Source of the DNA: Pseudosulfitobacter pseudonitzschiae
Lineage (GTDB): Bacteria > Pseudomonadota > Alphaproteobacteria > Rhodobacterales > Rhodobacteraceae
Direction of reading: 5' to 3'
Length of the DNA stretch: 64,000 nt
NCBI RefSeq assembly: GCF_002222635.1
Contig: NZ_CP022415.1
Coordinates: 1,860,001 to 1,924,000, forward strand
Part shown: in pieces, positions 17,177-25,874 of the stretch
Numbering within the stretch: the stretch's first letter is position 1
Layout: every line of letters begins with the position of its first letter
The notes under the pieces: generated by a model
What the model saw: the letters and a program-made list of their open reading frames with translations, nothing else
The model's database searches: none
What the model was told of the DNA's origin: nothing
Made by a program: the position numbers and the translations under genes

Positions 17177-18292
17177 TCACACCAAGTCAAATCCCGCACG
17201 CACACGGTCCACGCCGTTCACTTGCACCACCAGTTCATGCGGCCCCGGATACAGCACGAATGTGCTGGCCCCGCCCTTCATCAGATGTGCCTTGGACATC
17301 ACCAGTGCACGCCCCGCCTCAAGCCTCCCCGCCTTCAGCTTGAACACCTTTTCGCGGCCCCGGCCCGGTCCGGAAAAGCAGATGCGGTAATCCACCAGCA
17401 CAGGCAAAGCCTGTGGTGCCTGCAACTCCACATCGAAGCGCAAACGGTCACCAATGGCGACCGTGCCAGCCTCAAGCCGCAGGTTCACCGACACGTCGGC
17501 ATCCGCCGCAAAGCCCAGATGCGCCATCGCCCCCGCATGTCCCGCCTTGATCCGTGTGCGCAGCGCATGCCGCGCCATCCACGCCAGTTCTTGCGGGGTT
17601 TGCAACGACGCCTTTTCCCAGCGTTGCAGACGCGCCAGCACTGCATCCGTGTCAATTTTTGATATATCGTTCAGATGGTTGGCCACAGACCGCGTGACAA
17701 AGCGCGTGGAATCGCTGTGCAGCCGGTCCAGCAACGGCAAGGTCTGCGCAGGGGTCAGTGCAATCGCCCGTCCCCATGGCAGCTTGGGCCGCGTGCCTTC
17801 GCTGACCAGCCGCCGCACATGATAGTTTTTATCCTCGGCCCAGACTGCAAGCCGCGCAAGTGTCTGGTCTGGCCAGCGGTTCAGAAACGGCCGGATCGAG
17901 AACTCCATCGAAAACCGCTGTGTCGCTGCATAGAGCAGGTCCAGCGCACGGTCGCGGTGGTGTTCCAACCCGTGACGCACCGCCAGAATGCCCGGAACCG
18001 CGTGGATGAACCGGCCAAAGTCGTCATCGCGCAGCGACGGGTTCAAAGGCTGCGGCATCATCGCTTCCAACTGGTCCGCCATCACCGGAAAATCCGCTGA
18101 TAGATGCGGCTCGATGCAATCAGCGAACCAGTCAAGACAGGCCATCAGGCTGCGCTCGGACACGCCCGAAAGGGCGCGTCGCGCAAATGCCGCACCATCC
18201 AGACCGGGCAGACCGGCGCTGTACTCTGTGCCCAACTGGCCCAGTGACTGCGCATTAAACAACTGGTCTTTCAGAGAAAAGCCCTGGGCCAA
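17177..18292 (-). CDS. DNA alkylation repair protein, AlkC-like
   Basis: A protein of 371 residues with an N-terminal helical-repeat region (about 1-265, HEAT-like, with segments such as WAEDKNYHVRRLVSEGTRP) and a C-terminal beta-rich domain (about 275-371) resembling the Ig-like domain fused to AlkC DNA glycosylases. AlkD lacks that domain, so AlkC is the better call. AlkC removes N3-methyl bases, including 3-methylcytosine, from DNA. It stands 12 bases downstream of the SDR gene on the same strand and may be cotranscribed with it. The relationship to alkylation damage is by family only. Confidence 0.8.
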   Translation of the reverse strand: MAQGFSLKDQLFNAQSLGQLGTEYSAGLPGLDGAAFARRALSGVSERSLMACLDWFADCIEPHLSADFPVMADQLEAMMPQPLNPSLRDDDFGRFIHAVPGILAVRHGLEHHRDRALDLLYAATQRFSMEFSIRPFLNRWPDQTLARLAVWAEDKNYHVRRLVSEGTRPKLPWGRAIALTPAQTLPLLDRLHSDSTRFVTRSVANHLNDISKIDTDAVLARLQRWEKASLQTPQELAWMARHALRTRIKAGHAGAMAHLGFAADADVSVNLRLEAGTVAIGDRLRFDVELQAPQALPVLVDYRICFSGPGRGREKVFKLKAGRLEAGRALVMSKAHLMKGGASTFVLYPGPHELVVQVNGVDRVRAGFDLV

Positions 18293-18304
18293 GTTCCGTT
18301 TCCC

Positions 18305-19084
18305 TTACAGCGTCGCGTTGGTTGCGCCGCCGTCCAACAGCAGGTTCTGACCCACGATAAAGCCTGCATGAACCGAACACAGAAACGCGCAGGTCTGCCC
18401 GAATTCCTGCCGCGTGCCATAGCGGCGCGCAGGGATTGTTGCCGCACGCTCGGCGCGCGCCTCTTCCAGAGAAATCCCCTTGGCCTTGACCACGTTCCCG
18501 TCCAGCGCAACCGCGCGGTCGGTGTCGTGGATGCCCGGCAACAGGTTGTTGATGGTCACACCCTTGGACGCCACTTGCCGTGCAGTACCTGCCACATAGC
18601 CGGTCAGACCCGCGCGCGCCGAATTTGACAGGCCCAGTTGCGCAATGGGTGCCTTGACCGACTGCGAGGTGATGTTGACCACCCGCCCCCAGCCGCGCTC
18701 CATCATGGCGGGCATCAGCGCCTTCATCAGGGCGATCGGGGCCAGCATATTGGCATCCAGAGCTGCTATAAAATCGTCGCGATCCCAATCATACCACATA
18801 CCCGGAGGGGGGCCGCCCGCATTGTTGACCAGAATGTCGATCTGGCCTGCGACTTCCAACACTTTGGCCTGCCCTTCGGCGGTGCTGATGTCGGCGGCAA
18901 CGGTCACCACGTCAACACCATAGGCGTCGCGGATTTCTTTGGCCGTTTCCTCCAGCACCTGCGCACCGCGTGCATTCAACACAAGGTTTACGCCCGCTTC
19001 GGCGAGCGCCTCGGCGCAACCGCGCCCCAATCCTTTGGACGACGCGCACACCAGCGCGCGTTTCCCAGAAATTCCCAAATCCAT
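18305..19084 (-). CDS. Atypical SDR (BKR-like, lacks the YxxxK pair)
   Basis: A 259-residue protein of short-chain dehydrogenase fold: cofactor segment CASSKGLGRG, NNAGGPPPG and a C-terminal VGQNLLLDGGATNATL. The catalytic Tyr-x-x-x-Lys is absent: the equivalent segment reads LGLSNSARAGLTG. A known SDR subgroup shares this change, so it is not a random mutation, but the enzyme may use another mechanism or not be an oxidoreductase. Start at 19084 is supported by GGAGGATCGC ahead of the ATG. The alkC-like gene follows 12 bases later. Confidence 0.85.
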   Translation of the reverse strand: MDLGISGKRALVCASSKGLGRGCAEALAEAGVNLVLNARGAQVLEETAKEIRDAYGVDVVTVAADISTAEGQAKVLEVAGQIDILVNNAGGPPPGMWYDWDRDDFIAALDANMLAPIALMKALMPAMMERGWGRVVNITSQSVKAPIAQLGLSNSARAGLTGYVAGTARQVASKGVTINNLLPGIHDTDRAVALDGNVVKAKGISLEEARAERAATIPARRYGTRQEFGQTCAFLCSVHAGFIVGQNLLLDGGATNATL

Positions 19085-19235
19085 GCGATCCTCCATCATT
19101 GGTTTTTCACTGCCTAGCACCTCGCGCGGACGGGATGCCAGAAAAACACTGGCCCGTTGACCCGCTGCCGCCACAATTCTAGTTTAGAGCCTTGAACGAT
19201 ACGCAAAATTCTTGATCCGAGTGCAAACCAACCCT

Positions 19236-20255
19236 ATGCGCAAATCCACCTTGCAGCAGTCACCGACACATTTTGTGCCCGTCTATGCCGCCCAGATGTT
19301 CACAGCGACGGACGGGGCGAATATGGGCGATGCGCTGTCCTTTGCGGACGAGCTTGAGTTGGATGATGTCTATGCGCTCAACCCCGATGCGCAACCGATG
19401 CAACTGGCGATTCAGGTTCTGCAAGACGGATTCGAAATTGCCACCGAAAGCCCCACAGGCGTCGCCGGTGCTGCCCTGCATATGGATTGCGCCCTGACAC
19501 TGATGTCACCCGACGGGCAAACCACCGATTCCATCGTGGTGGTGGAAACCGACATCACGGGGAACGTCGCACAGATTTACCTGCTGCCTCTGGCCAGCCT
19601 GACACCGCGGATCGACTATGCGCTGGTCGGCATCGACACGACCAAGGCAGCCGAGAAATTTGCCGAGGTTGCCTGCGCCCGCTTTACCCGTGGTACGCAC
19701 ATTACGCTGGCCTCGGGTGCGCAGGTGCCGATTGAAAACCTTGCCGTGGGTGACCGCGTGCTGACCCGCGATGACGGCCCCCAACAGGTGCGATGGATCG
19801 GTCAGTCGACGGTGCGTGCCGTTGGTGATTTTGCACCCATCTGCATCCGTGCCGGTGCGCTGAACAACCACCGCGATCTGGTGGTCAGCCCCGACCACCG
19901 CCTGTTCATCTACCAACGCTCCGACCAATTGGGGGCCGGACGATCCGAGCTGCTGGTCAAGGCGCGCCATCTGGTCAACGGCGACACCGTCATCCGGCAG
20001 GATGGTGGCTTTGTCGACTATTTCCAACTTTTGTTCGACGCCCACCAGATCATCTATGCCGAAGGGATCGCAGCAGAATCAACGCTGGTCGACACCCGCA
20101 CCCGCCCCACCGTCCCCGAAGAGGTCACAGCCCGACTGACGGGCAACGGCACGGCCGGTCACGCCAACAGCGGCCTGTCGGGTCTGGATGTTCAGGAAAA
20201 CCTGCTGAACCGCCCCGACGCCGCCGAACTGCTGCGCAAAGCCAGCACCCGCTAG
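19236..20255 (+). CDS. Hint-domain protein (Hedgehog/intein fold), second copy
   Basis: A 339-residue protein with a Hint_2-type domain from Cys148 (ACARFTRGTHITLASGAQ) through VSPDHRLFI and LLFDAHQIIYAEGI to about residue 290. The N-terminal half differs completely from that of the first Hint protein at 10855, while the Hint domains align block by block, including GDRVLTRDDGPQQVRWIG against DDLVITGSAGAQPIRWIG. No signal peptide is visible. Self-splicing or cleavage is possible but unproven. The ATG at 19236 is preferred to a TTG at 19212. Confidence 0.85.
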   Translation: MRKSTLQQSPTHFVPVYAAQMFTATDGANMGDALSFADELELDDVYALNPDAQPMQLAIQVLQDGFEIATESPTGVAGAALHMDCALTLMSPDGQTTDSIVVVETDITGNVAQIYLLPLASLTPRIDYALVGIDTTKAAEKFAEVACARFTRGTHITLASGAQVPIENLAVGDRVLTRDDGPQQVRWIGQSTVRAVGDFAPICIRAGALNNHRDLVVSPDHRLFIYQRSDQLGAGRSELLVKARHLVNGDTVIRQDGGFVDYFQLLFDAHQIIYAEGIAAESTLVDTRTRPTVPEEVTARLTGNGTAGHANSGLSGLDVQENLLNRPDAAELLRKASTR

Positions 20256-20312
20256 GCCCCCGCGCGCGAAGTATCCTTGCGCAGGGCTGGCCTGCAGAAT
20301 ATACGCCCCGAC

Positions 20313-21920
20313 ATGCTGGACATTGCCCCCAACCGCCCCGATCTGCCGCCCGAAATTGCGCGTCGTCGCACTTTTGCGATCATCTCGCATCCGGATGCCG
20401 GTAAAACGACCCTGACGGAAAAGTTCCTGCTGTTCGGCGGGGCGATCCAGATGGCCGGACAGGTCCGCGCCAAAGGCGAAGCGCGGCGGACACGCTCGGA
20501 TTTCATGGCGATGGAAAAAGACCGCGGGATTTCCGTGTCGGCCTCGGCCATGTCCTTTGATTTCAAGAACTTCCGGTTCAATCTTGTCGACACACCCGGT
20601 CACTCGGACTTTTCGGAAGACACCTATCGCACGCTGACCGCAGTAGACGCCGCCGTGATGGTGATCGACGGCGCCAAAGGTGTCGAAAGCCAAACGCAAA
20701 AGCTGTTCGAAGTCTGCCGGATGCGCGATCTGCCGATCCTGACATTCTGTAACAAGATGGACCGAGAAAGCCGGGATACATTTGATATTATTGACGAAAT
20801 TCAGGAAAATCTGGCGATTGATGTAACCCCTGCCAGCTGGCCCATCGGTGTGGGCCGCGATTTCGTCGGCTGCTATGACATGCTGCGCGACCGGCTGGAA
20901 CTGATGGACCGTTCCGACCGCAACCGCGTGGCCGAAAGCATACAGATCGACGGCTTGGACGACCCCAAGCTGGCTGAACACGTTCCCGCACATCTTCTGG
21001 CGAAGCTGCGCGAAGAGGTCGAAATGGCCCGCGAACTGCTGCCTCCGATGGACCACGCCGCTATGCTGGAAGGGTCGCTGACCCCGATCTGGTTCGGCTC
21101 GGCCATCAATTCATTCGGGGTCAAGGAACTGATGGACGGCATTGCCACCTATGGCCCCGAGCCGCAGATCCAATCAGCCGAACCGCGCCAGATCCTGCCC
21201 GAAGAAAAAACGGTTTCCGGCTTTGTGTTCAAGGTTCAGGCCAACATGGACCCCAAGCACCGCGACCGCGTGGCCTTTGTCCGGCTGGCCTCGGGGCACT
21301 TTCACCGTGGCATGAAGTTGACTCATGTGCGGTCAAAAAAACCGATGGCAATTTCCAACCCCGTGCTGTTTCTGGCCTCGGACCGCGAATTGGCCGAAGA
21401 AGCTTGGGCCGGCGACATCATCGGCATACCCAACCACGGCCAGTTGCGCATTGGCGACACCCTGACCGAGGGCGAGGCGATCCGCGTCACGGGTATCCCG
21501 TCCTTTGCACCCGAACTGCTGCAAGGTGTGCGTGCAGGCGATCCGCTGAAGGCAAAACATCTGGAAAAGGCGCTGATGCAATTCGCCGAGGAAGGTGCCG
21601 CCAAAGTGTTCAAGCCCGCCATCGGCTCGGGCTTTGTGGTGGGCGTCGTCGGACAGTTGCAATTCGAGGTTCTGGCCAGCCGGATCGAGCTGGAATACAG
21701 CCTTCCGGTGCGGTTCGAACAATCGCAGTTCACCTCGGCCCGTTGGGTGAACGGCGCACGCCAAGCCGTTGATAAGTTTGTAGAGGCCAACAAACAGCAC
21801 ATCGGCTATGATCATGACGGCGACATCGTGTACCTGACCCGTTTGCAATGGGACATCGACCGCGTGGTGCGCGATTACCCCGACGTGCGTCTGACCGCGA
21901 CCAAAGAAATGATGGTTTGA
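20313..21920 (+). CDS. prfC: Peptide chain release factor 3
   Basis: A translational GTPase of 535 residues that recycles RF1/RF2 after termination. GTPase motifs are G1 SHPDAGKTTL, G3 VDTPGHSDF and G4 NKMDRE; the RF3-specific EKFLLFGGAIQMAG follows G1. Length matches E. coli RF3 (529). The first ATG with a sensible N-terminus is at 20313; a TTG at 20277 opens the frame. The next gene starts directly after its stop, so the two are probably coupled. Confidence 0.96.
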   Translation: MLDIAPNRPDLPPEIARRRTFAIISHPDAGKTTLTEKFLLFGGAIQMAGQVRAKGEARRTRSDFMAMEKDRGISVSASAMSFDFKNFRFNLVDTPGHSDFSEDTYRTLTAVDAAVMVIDGAKGVESQTQKLFEVCRMRDLPILTFCNKMDRESRDTFDIIDEIQENLAIDVTPASWPIGVGRDFVGCYDMLRDRLELMDRSDRNRVAESIQIDGLDDPKLAEHVPAHLLAKLREEVEMARELLPPMDHAAMLEGSLTPIWFGSAINSFGVKELMDGIATYGPEPQIQSAEPRQILPEEKTVSGFVFKVQANMDPKHRDRVAFVRLASGHFHRGMKLTHVRSKKPMAISNPVLFLASDRELAEEAWAGDIIGIPNHGQLRIGDTLTEGEAIRVTGIPSFAPELLQGVRAGDPLKAKHLEKALMQFAEEGAAKVFKPAIGSGFVVGVVGQLQFEVLASRIELEYSLPVRFEQSQFTSARWVNGARQAVDKFVEANKQHIGYDHDGDIVYLTRLQWDIDRVVRDYPDVRLTATKEMMV

Positions 21921-22667
21921 ATGGACGCGGGCGAGAACCTCTATCAAGGCGGGTTTGCCAAGCTGCTGAACCGACAGGAAAAACGCCAACGCCCCTTTGA
22001 CGGCGCCGCTGCCGTTCTGCCCGCCCCCGATGTCGACTTTGCCCCGTACTTTACCACTTTCGTGCCGCCACCGACGCAACATTCAGAGGAGGTGCCGCGT
22101 TTCAGCGCGCAGCGCAAGTGGCTGCAATTGCAACTGGAATTCGAGGGGCAGCCGCAAATTCTGCACCTGCACGCGATGCTGATCGCCATTTCGCGCCGGG
22201 ATGATCCGCCCGACGTGGCCATCTCGCTTTTTCACCGTCTGTGGTCGGAACAGGGTGCAAAGCTGGCGAACATGCTGACCACACGTTGGAAAGTCTCTGC
22301 TGCGGCCAGTTTCGGTGACATCGGCGTGACCGGCGACCAGCGCGCCTGTGGCACCGCGTTGCATGTGATGTTCGACATGATGAAACTGCATGACAGCGAG
22401 CGCCGCAATTCCGGCCAGCCGGGGCGACGGCCATTCAGGTCATTGCGCGAGAGCAAACGGTTTCCACTGGCCTTCGGGCTGGACGCCTATAGCTTCAAAG
22501 GCGGCGATCTGGACATGATCCTGCTGGCGCGCATCTGGCAACTTTGCGAGCGTGACGCAACCATCCGCCCATTGGGGTTTGCCTTGCTGCGCATGGTCAT
22601 GTCCGATCCCCGCAGCATCTTTGGACGTGTGCAGCAGATAAAGAAGGCGACCCGCGATGACGATTAG
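21921..22667 (+). CDS. Hypothetical protein downstream of prfC
   Basis: A soluble protein of 248 residues beginning with the base after the prfC stop. I recognise no domain. The sequence is rich in aromatic and charged residues, has no signal peptide or membrane segment, and ends with a helical-looking region; GDIGVTGDQRACGTALHVMFDMM is the most distinctive stretch (given here as GDIGVTGDQRACG and TALHVMFDMM). It overlaps the glycosyltransferase gene by 11 bases. A role connected with either neighbour is only a guess. Confidence 0.6.
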   Translation: MDAGENLYQGGFAKLLNRQEKRQRPFDGAAAVLPAPDVDFAPYFTTFVPPPTQHSEEVPRFSAQRKWLQLQLEFEGQPQILHLHAMLIAISRRDDPPDVAISLFHRLWSEQGAKLANMLTTRWKVSAAASFGDIGVTGDQRACGTALHVMFDMMKLHDSERRNSGQPGRRPFRSLRESKRFPLAFGLDAYSFKGGDLDMILLARIWQLCERDATIRPLGFALLRMVMSDPRSIFGRVQQIKKATRDDD

Positions 22668-23595
22668 ATGGGGCCTTGTCGCCACCGTCCTTGGCCCACC
22701 GGCTGAGCTTCTTCAATTCGCGGCCTATCACCTTGAGGCGGGTGCGCACCGGATTTATCTCTATCTAGACGATCCCGACAGCGACGCCTTTGCCCCGCTC
22801 AAGGCACATCCGAAAGTCCGCGTCAGCCGTTGCGATGCACAGCACTGGCAAAAATTGGGCGGCAAGCGGCCCGAGAAACATCAGGTTCGCCAAAGCCGCA
22901 ACGCCACCCACGCCTACAGTCGCCGCACCGAAGTGGACTGGCTGATCCATATGGACGCCGATGAATTTCTGGTCTCGGACCAACCCGTTGGCGACATACT
23001 GGCCGCCCTGCCCGAGAGCACGCTAACCGCGCGCGTGCGCCCGATGGAGCAGTTGGCGGGCGACGGACACAGGTTCAAAGCCTTTATACCAAATGGCCCC
23101 GAGCGCGAAAAAATCGTGAACCGCATCTACCCAACGTTCGGGCCGCATATAAAAGGCGGGTTCCTGTCCCATGTGGCCGGCAAACTCTTTGCACGCACGG
23201 GCATGGACGGACTGGATGTACGCATTCACAACGTCTTTCTCGATCAGGTGATGAACCCCGACGAAGTCGAGTTGTCGCAAATTGATCTGGCCCATTGCCA
23301 CGCCAAAACATGGCAGGACTGGCTGGCCGCCTACCGCTACCGGCTTGAAAAAGGGTCGTACCGCGCGGAACTTGCCCCAGCCACCCCGCCCGAAGCCGGC
23401 GGGCTAAGCCTGCACGACCTGTTCCGGTTCATCGAAGCCGACAGCGGCGAAACGGGCCTGCGGGAATTCTACCGTGAAGTGGCCGAAGACAGCCCCGAAT
23501 TGCGCGCACGTCTGGACGCCGAAGGACTTCTTCGCACTCACAGGTTGAATGTTGATGAAATGACCTCCCTTCACTTCCCTGATTTCACGACATGA
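22657..23595 (+). CDS. Glycosyltransferase family 2-like protein
   Basis: A 312-residue protein of the Glyco_tranf_2_4 type: an N-terminal strand-helix region with YLYLDDPDSD, then the metal-binding DxD motif in LIHMDADEFL (about residue 107), and a conserved His-rich middle (LAHCHAKTWQDW). Proteins of this class attach sugars to surface polysaccharide or teichuronic-like chains; the acceptor cannot be told from sequence. It overlaps the unknown gene at 21921 and precedes the DEAD-box helicase by 128 bases. Confidence 0.75.
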   Translation: MTIRWGLVATVLGPPAELLQFAAYHLEAGAHRIYLYLDDPDSDAFAPLKAHPKVRVSRCDAQHWQKLGGKRPEKHQVRQSRNATHAYSRRTEVDWLIHMDADEFLVSDQPVGDILAALPESTLTARVRPMEQLAGDGHRFKAFIPNGPEREKIVNRIYPTFGPHIKGGFLSHVAGKLFARTGMDGLDVRIHNVFLDQVMNPDEVELSQIDLAHCHAKTWQDWLAAYRYRLEKGSYRAELAPATPPEAGGLSLHDLFRFIEADSGETGLREFYREVAEDSPELRARLDAEGLLRTHRLNVDEMTSLHFPDFTT

Positions 23596-23701
23596 TTTGA
23601 CCCCGGCCCCGGGCTTTGGTATGGGCAATCAATGTCGCAGCCTTTGGGCTGCCTTTGGGCCATGCGGGCCGACATTTCAAAGCTGCCGCGGGCCAAGTCA
23701 G

Positions 23702-23720
23702 TGTCCGCAAACTTCGGACA
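23702..23720 (+). promoter_or_regulatory. Inverted repeat TGTCCG/CGGACA just before the helicase start
   Basis: Perfect 6-base arms with a 7-base loop end 3 bases before the ATG at 23724, where a ribosome site should be. A hairpin here could limit initiation, as in some autoregulated helicases; size alone does not exclude chance. Confidence 0.3.
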
Positions 23721-23723
23721 TAC

Positions 23724-25277
23724 ATGATAAAATTCTCAGATCTGAACCTGAATCCCAAAGTGCTGAAAGCCGTCGAGGAAGCAGGATACGAAACGCCGAC
23801 CCCCATTCAGGCCGGTGCGATTCCCCCCGCCTTGGACGGACGCGACGTTTTGGGCATCGCCCAGACCGGCACAGGCAAGACCGCGGGCTTTGTTCTGCCC
23901 ATGATCACTCTGCTGGCGCGTGGCCGCGCCCGGGCACGGATGCCGCGCAGTCTGGTTCTGTGCCCCACCCGCGAACTGGCCGCACAGGTTGCCGAAAACT
24001 TCGACACCTACACAAAACACCTGAAACTGACCAAGGCACTGTTGATTGGCGGTGTGTCGTTCAAGGAACAGGACACGCTGATCGACAAAGGCGTGGACGT
24101 GCTGATTGCCACACCGGGCCGTCTGTTGGACCATTTCGAACGCGGCAAGCTGATCCTGTCGGATGTGAAAGTTATGGTCGTAGACGAAGCCGACCGGATG
24201 CTGGATATGGGCTTTATCCCCGATATCGAACGCATTTTCGGGCTGACGCCGTTCACCCGCCAGACGCTGTTCTTCTCGGCCACTATGGCCCCCGAGATCG
24301 AGCGGATCACCAACACATTCCTCAGCAACCCCGCCCGCATCGAAGTGGCCCGTCAGGCCAGCGCCTCGGAGACGATCGAACAGGGCGTGGTCATGTTCAA
24401 AGCCTCGCGCAAGGATCGTGAAGCAACCGAAAAGCGCAAGGTTCTGCGTATGCTGATCGACGCCGAAGGCGACAAATGCACCAACGCAATCATCTTTTGC
24501 AACCGCAAGATGGATGTGGACACCGTATCCAAGTCGTTGAAAAAATACGGTTATGATGCCGCACCCATCCACGGTGATCTGGACCAAAGCCAGCGCACAC
24601 GCACCTTGGACGGTTTTCGCGCAGGCGATCTGCGGTTCTTGGTGGCCTCGGACGTGGCGGCCCGTGGGCTGGACGTTCCAAGCGTCAGCCACGTGTTCAA
24701 CTTTGATGTGCCCAGCCACGCCGAAGACTATGTTCACCGCATCGGCCGTACCGGTCGCGCAGGGCGTGACGGCAAGGCCATGATGATCTGCACGCCGCGC
24801 GACGAAAAGAATTTTGAAGACATCGAACGTCTGATCCAGCGTGAAATTCCGCGTATCGACAACCCACTGGGCCACATCGGTTCCGAAGCGCAGGGAGATA
24901 CCGCAACCGAGACTGCGCCAGAGAAAAAACCGGCGTCAACCCGTTCGCGGTCACGCTCGCGCAGCCGCAAGACGGACGATACCCCGCAAGCCGAGGCGGC
25001 AGGTGACACCAAGGTCGAGATCAAACCCGCCGCAGCGCCCAAACAGACCGAAAAGCCAGTCGCGGAAGTACAGCCCGAACCAACCCCCGTTGCGCAGCCT
25101 GACAGCCGCACAGACAGTGCAGAGAATAGCCGTCCGAACGCATCCGAGAACAAGCGCAGCACGTCCAGCCGCGCGCGCGGTGGTCGGGATGATCGCGGTG
25201 GCAACCGCGTAACAGGTCTGGGCGATCATACGCCGACCTTCATCGAGAAAAGCTTTGCAGAACGCTACGACGGCTAA
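23724..25277 (+). CDS. DEAD-box ATP-dependent RNA helicase, RhlE type
   Basis: A 517-residue RNA helicase. Motifs in order: Q motif YETPTPIQ, I AQTGTGKT, Ia PTRELAAQ, II DEADRM, III SAT, IV and VI with HRIGRTGRAGR. The C-terminal tail (about 400-517) is long, rich in Arg/Ser, Pro and Glu, typical of RNA-binding tails of RhlE/CsdA types. Role: unwinding RNA in ribosome assembly, mRNA decay or cold adaptation. A hairpin covers the expected ribosome site, and a strong terminator follows. The ATG at 23724 is chosen over upstream in-frame starts. Confidence 0.92.
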   Translation: MIKFSDLNLNPKVLKAVEEAGYETPTPIQAGAIPPALDGRDVLGIAQTGTGKTAGFVLPMITLLARGRARARMPRSLVLCPTRELAAQVAENFDTYTKHLKLTKALLIGGVSFKEQDTLIDKGVDVLIATPGRLLDHFERGKLILSDVKVMVVDEADRMLDMGFIPDIERIFGLTPFTRQTLFFSATMAPEIERITNTFLSNPARIEVARQASASETIEQGVVMFKASRKDREATEKRKVLRMLIDAEGDKCTNAIIFCNRKMDVDTVSKSLKKYGYDAAPIHGDLDQSQRTRTLDGFRAGDLRFLVASDVAARGLDVPSVSHVFNFDVPSHAEDYVHRIGRTGRAGRDGKAMMICTPRDEKNFEDIERLIQREIPRIDNPLGHIGSEAQGDTATETAPEKKPASTRSRSRSRSRKTDDTPQAEAAGDTKVEIKPAAAPKQTEKPVAEVQPEPTPVAQPDSRTDSAENSRPNASENKRSTSSRARGGRDDRGGNRVTGLGDHTPTFIEKSFAERYDG

Positions 25278-25293
25278 AGCACTGCTTTAAATG

Positions 25294-25333
25294 AAAAATG
25301 CGCGTCAGGCCAATCGCCCGACGCGCATTTTTT
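25294..25333. terminator. Bidirectional rho-independent terminator between the helicase and osmC genes
   Basis: AAAAATGCGCGTC (25294-25306) pairs perfectly with GACGCGCATTTTT (25320-25332) around a 13-base loop, with T-runs on either strand. It serves both convergent genes. Confidence 0.9.
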
Positions 25334-25365
25334 ATGGGTCAAAAGCCCAAGATGTCAGAACGGGT

Positions 25366-25791
25366 TCAGACCAATTCTGCATCCATTGTGATCTCGGCAT
25401 TCAGCAGCTTCGAGATCGGGCAGTTTTCCTTGGCGGTCTTGGCACATTCGTCAAAGGTAACCTTGTCCGCGCCGGGGATGCTCGCCTTCAGGTCCAAGTG
25501 AATGTTGGTCACTTCAAAGCCTGAGTCTTTTTTCTCAAGCGATACGGCGGCTGTGGTTTCAATGCTGTCCGCAGCCAGACCTTTTTCACCAAGGATCATG
25601 CTCAGCGCCATCGAAAAGCAGCTTGCGTGGGCTGCGCCAATCAACTCTTCGGGGTTGGTGCCGTTACCGTCTTCGAAACGGGTGTTAAAGCCATAGGGCT
25701 GATCTTTCAGCACACCGCTTTCAGTTGAAACATAACCTTTGCCGGCCTTCAGGTCGCCGGACCATTTTGCGGAACCGCTTTTCTTAATCAT
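25366..25791 (-). CDS. OsmC family peroxiredoxin
   Basis: A 141-residue thiol peroxidase of the OsmC/Ohr fold that reduces organic hydroperoxides. The two catalytic cysteines are visible in AAHASCFSMAL and KENCPIS, with the family block TNPEELIGAAH. The ATG at 25791 follows AAAGGAGAG (CTTTCCTCT on plus), an excellent ribosome site, and gives the standard N-terminus. It converges on the helicase gene and shares its terminator. Confidence 0.93.
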   Translation of the reverse strand: MIKKSGSAKWSGDLKAGKGYVSTESGVLKDQPYGFNTRFEDGNGTNPEELIGAAHASCFSMALSMILGEKGLAADSIETTAAVSLEKKDSGFEVTNIHLDLKASIPGADKVTFDECAKTAKENCPISKLLNAEITMDAELV

Positions 25792-25874
25792 GAAACTCTC
25801 CTTTACCCGTGAAAAGGGGCGCAAAGCATGCACCCCCGTTGATTGATAACGCGGAAAGAAGCGGTTCGGTTCCG

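Noticed and set aside
25294-25333. Repeat-like palindrome that could be mistaken for a CRISPR repeat or mobile element end.
   Set aside because: It is a single copy with T-runs on both sides between convergent genes, hence a terminator.
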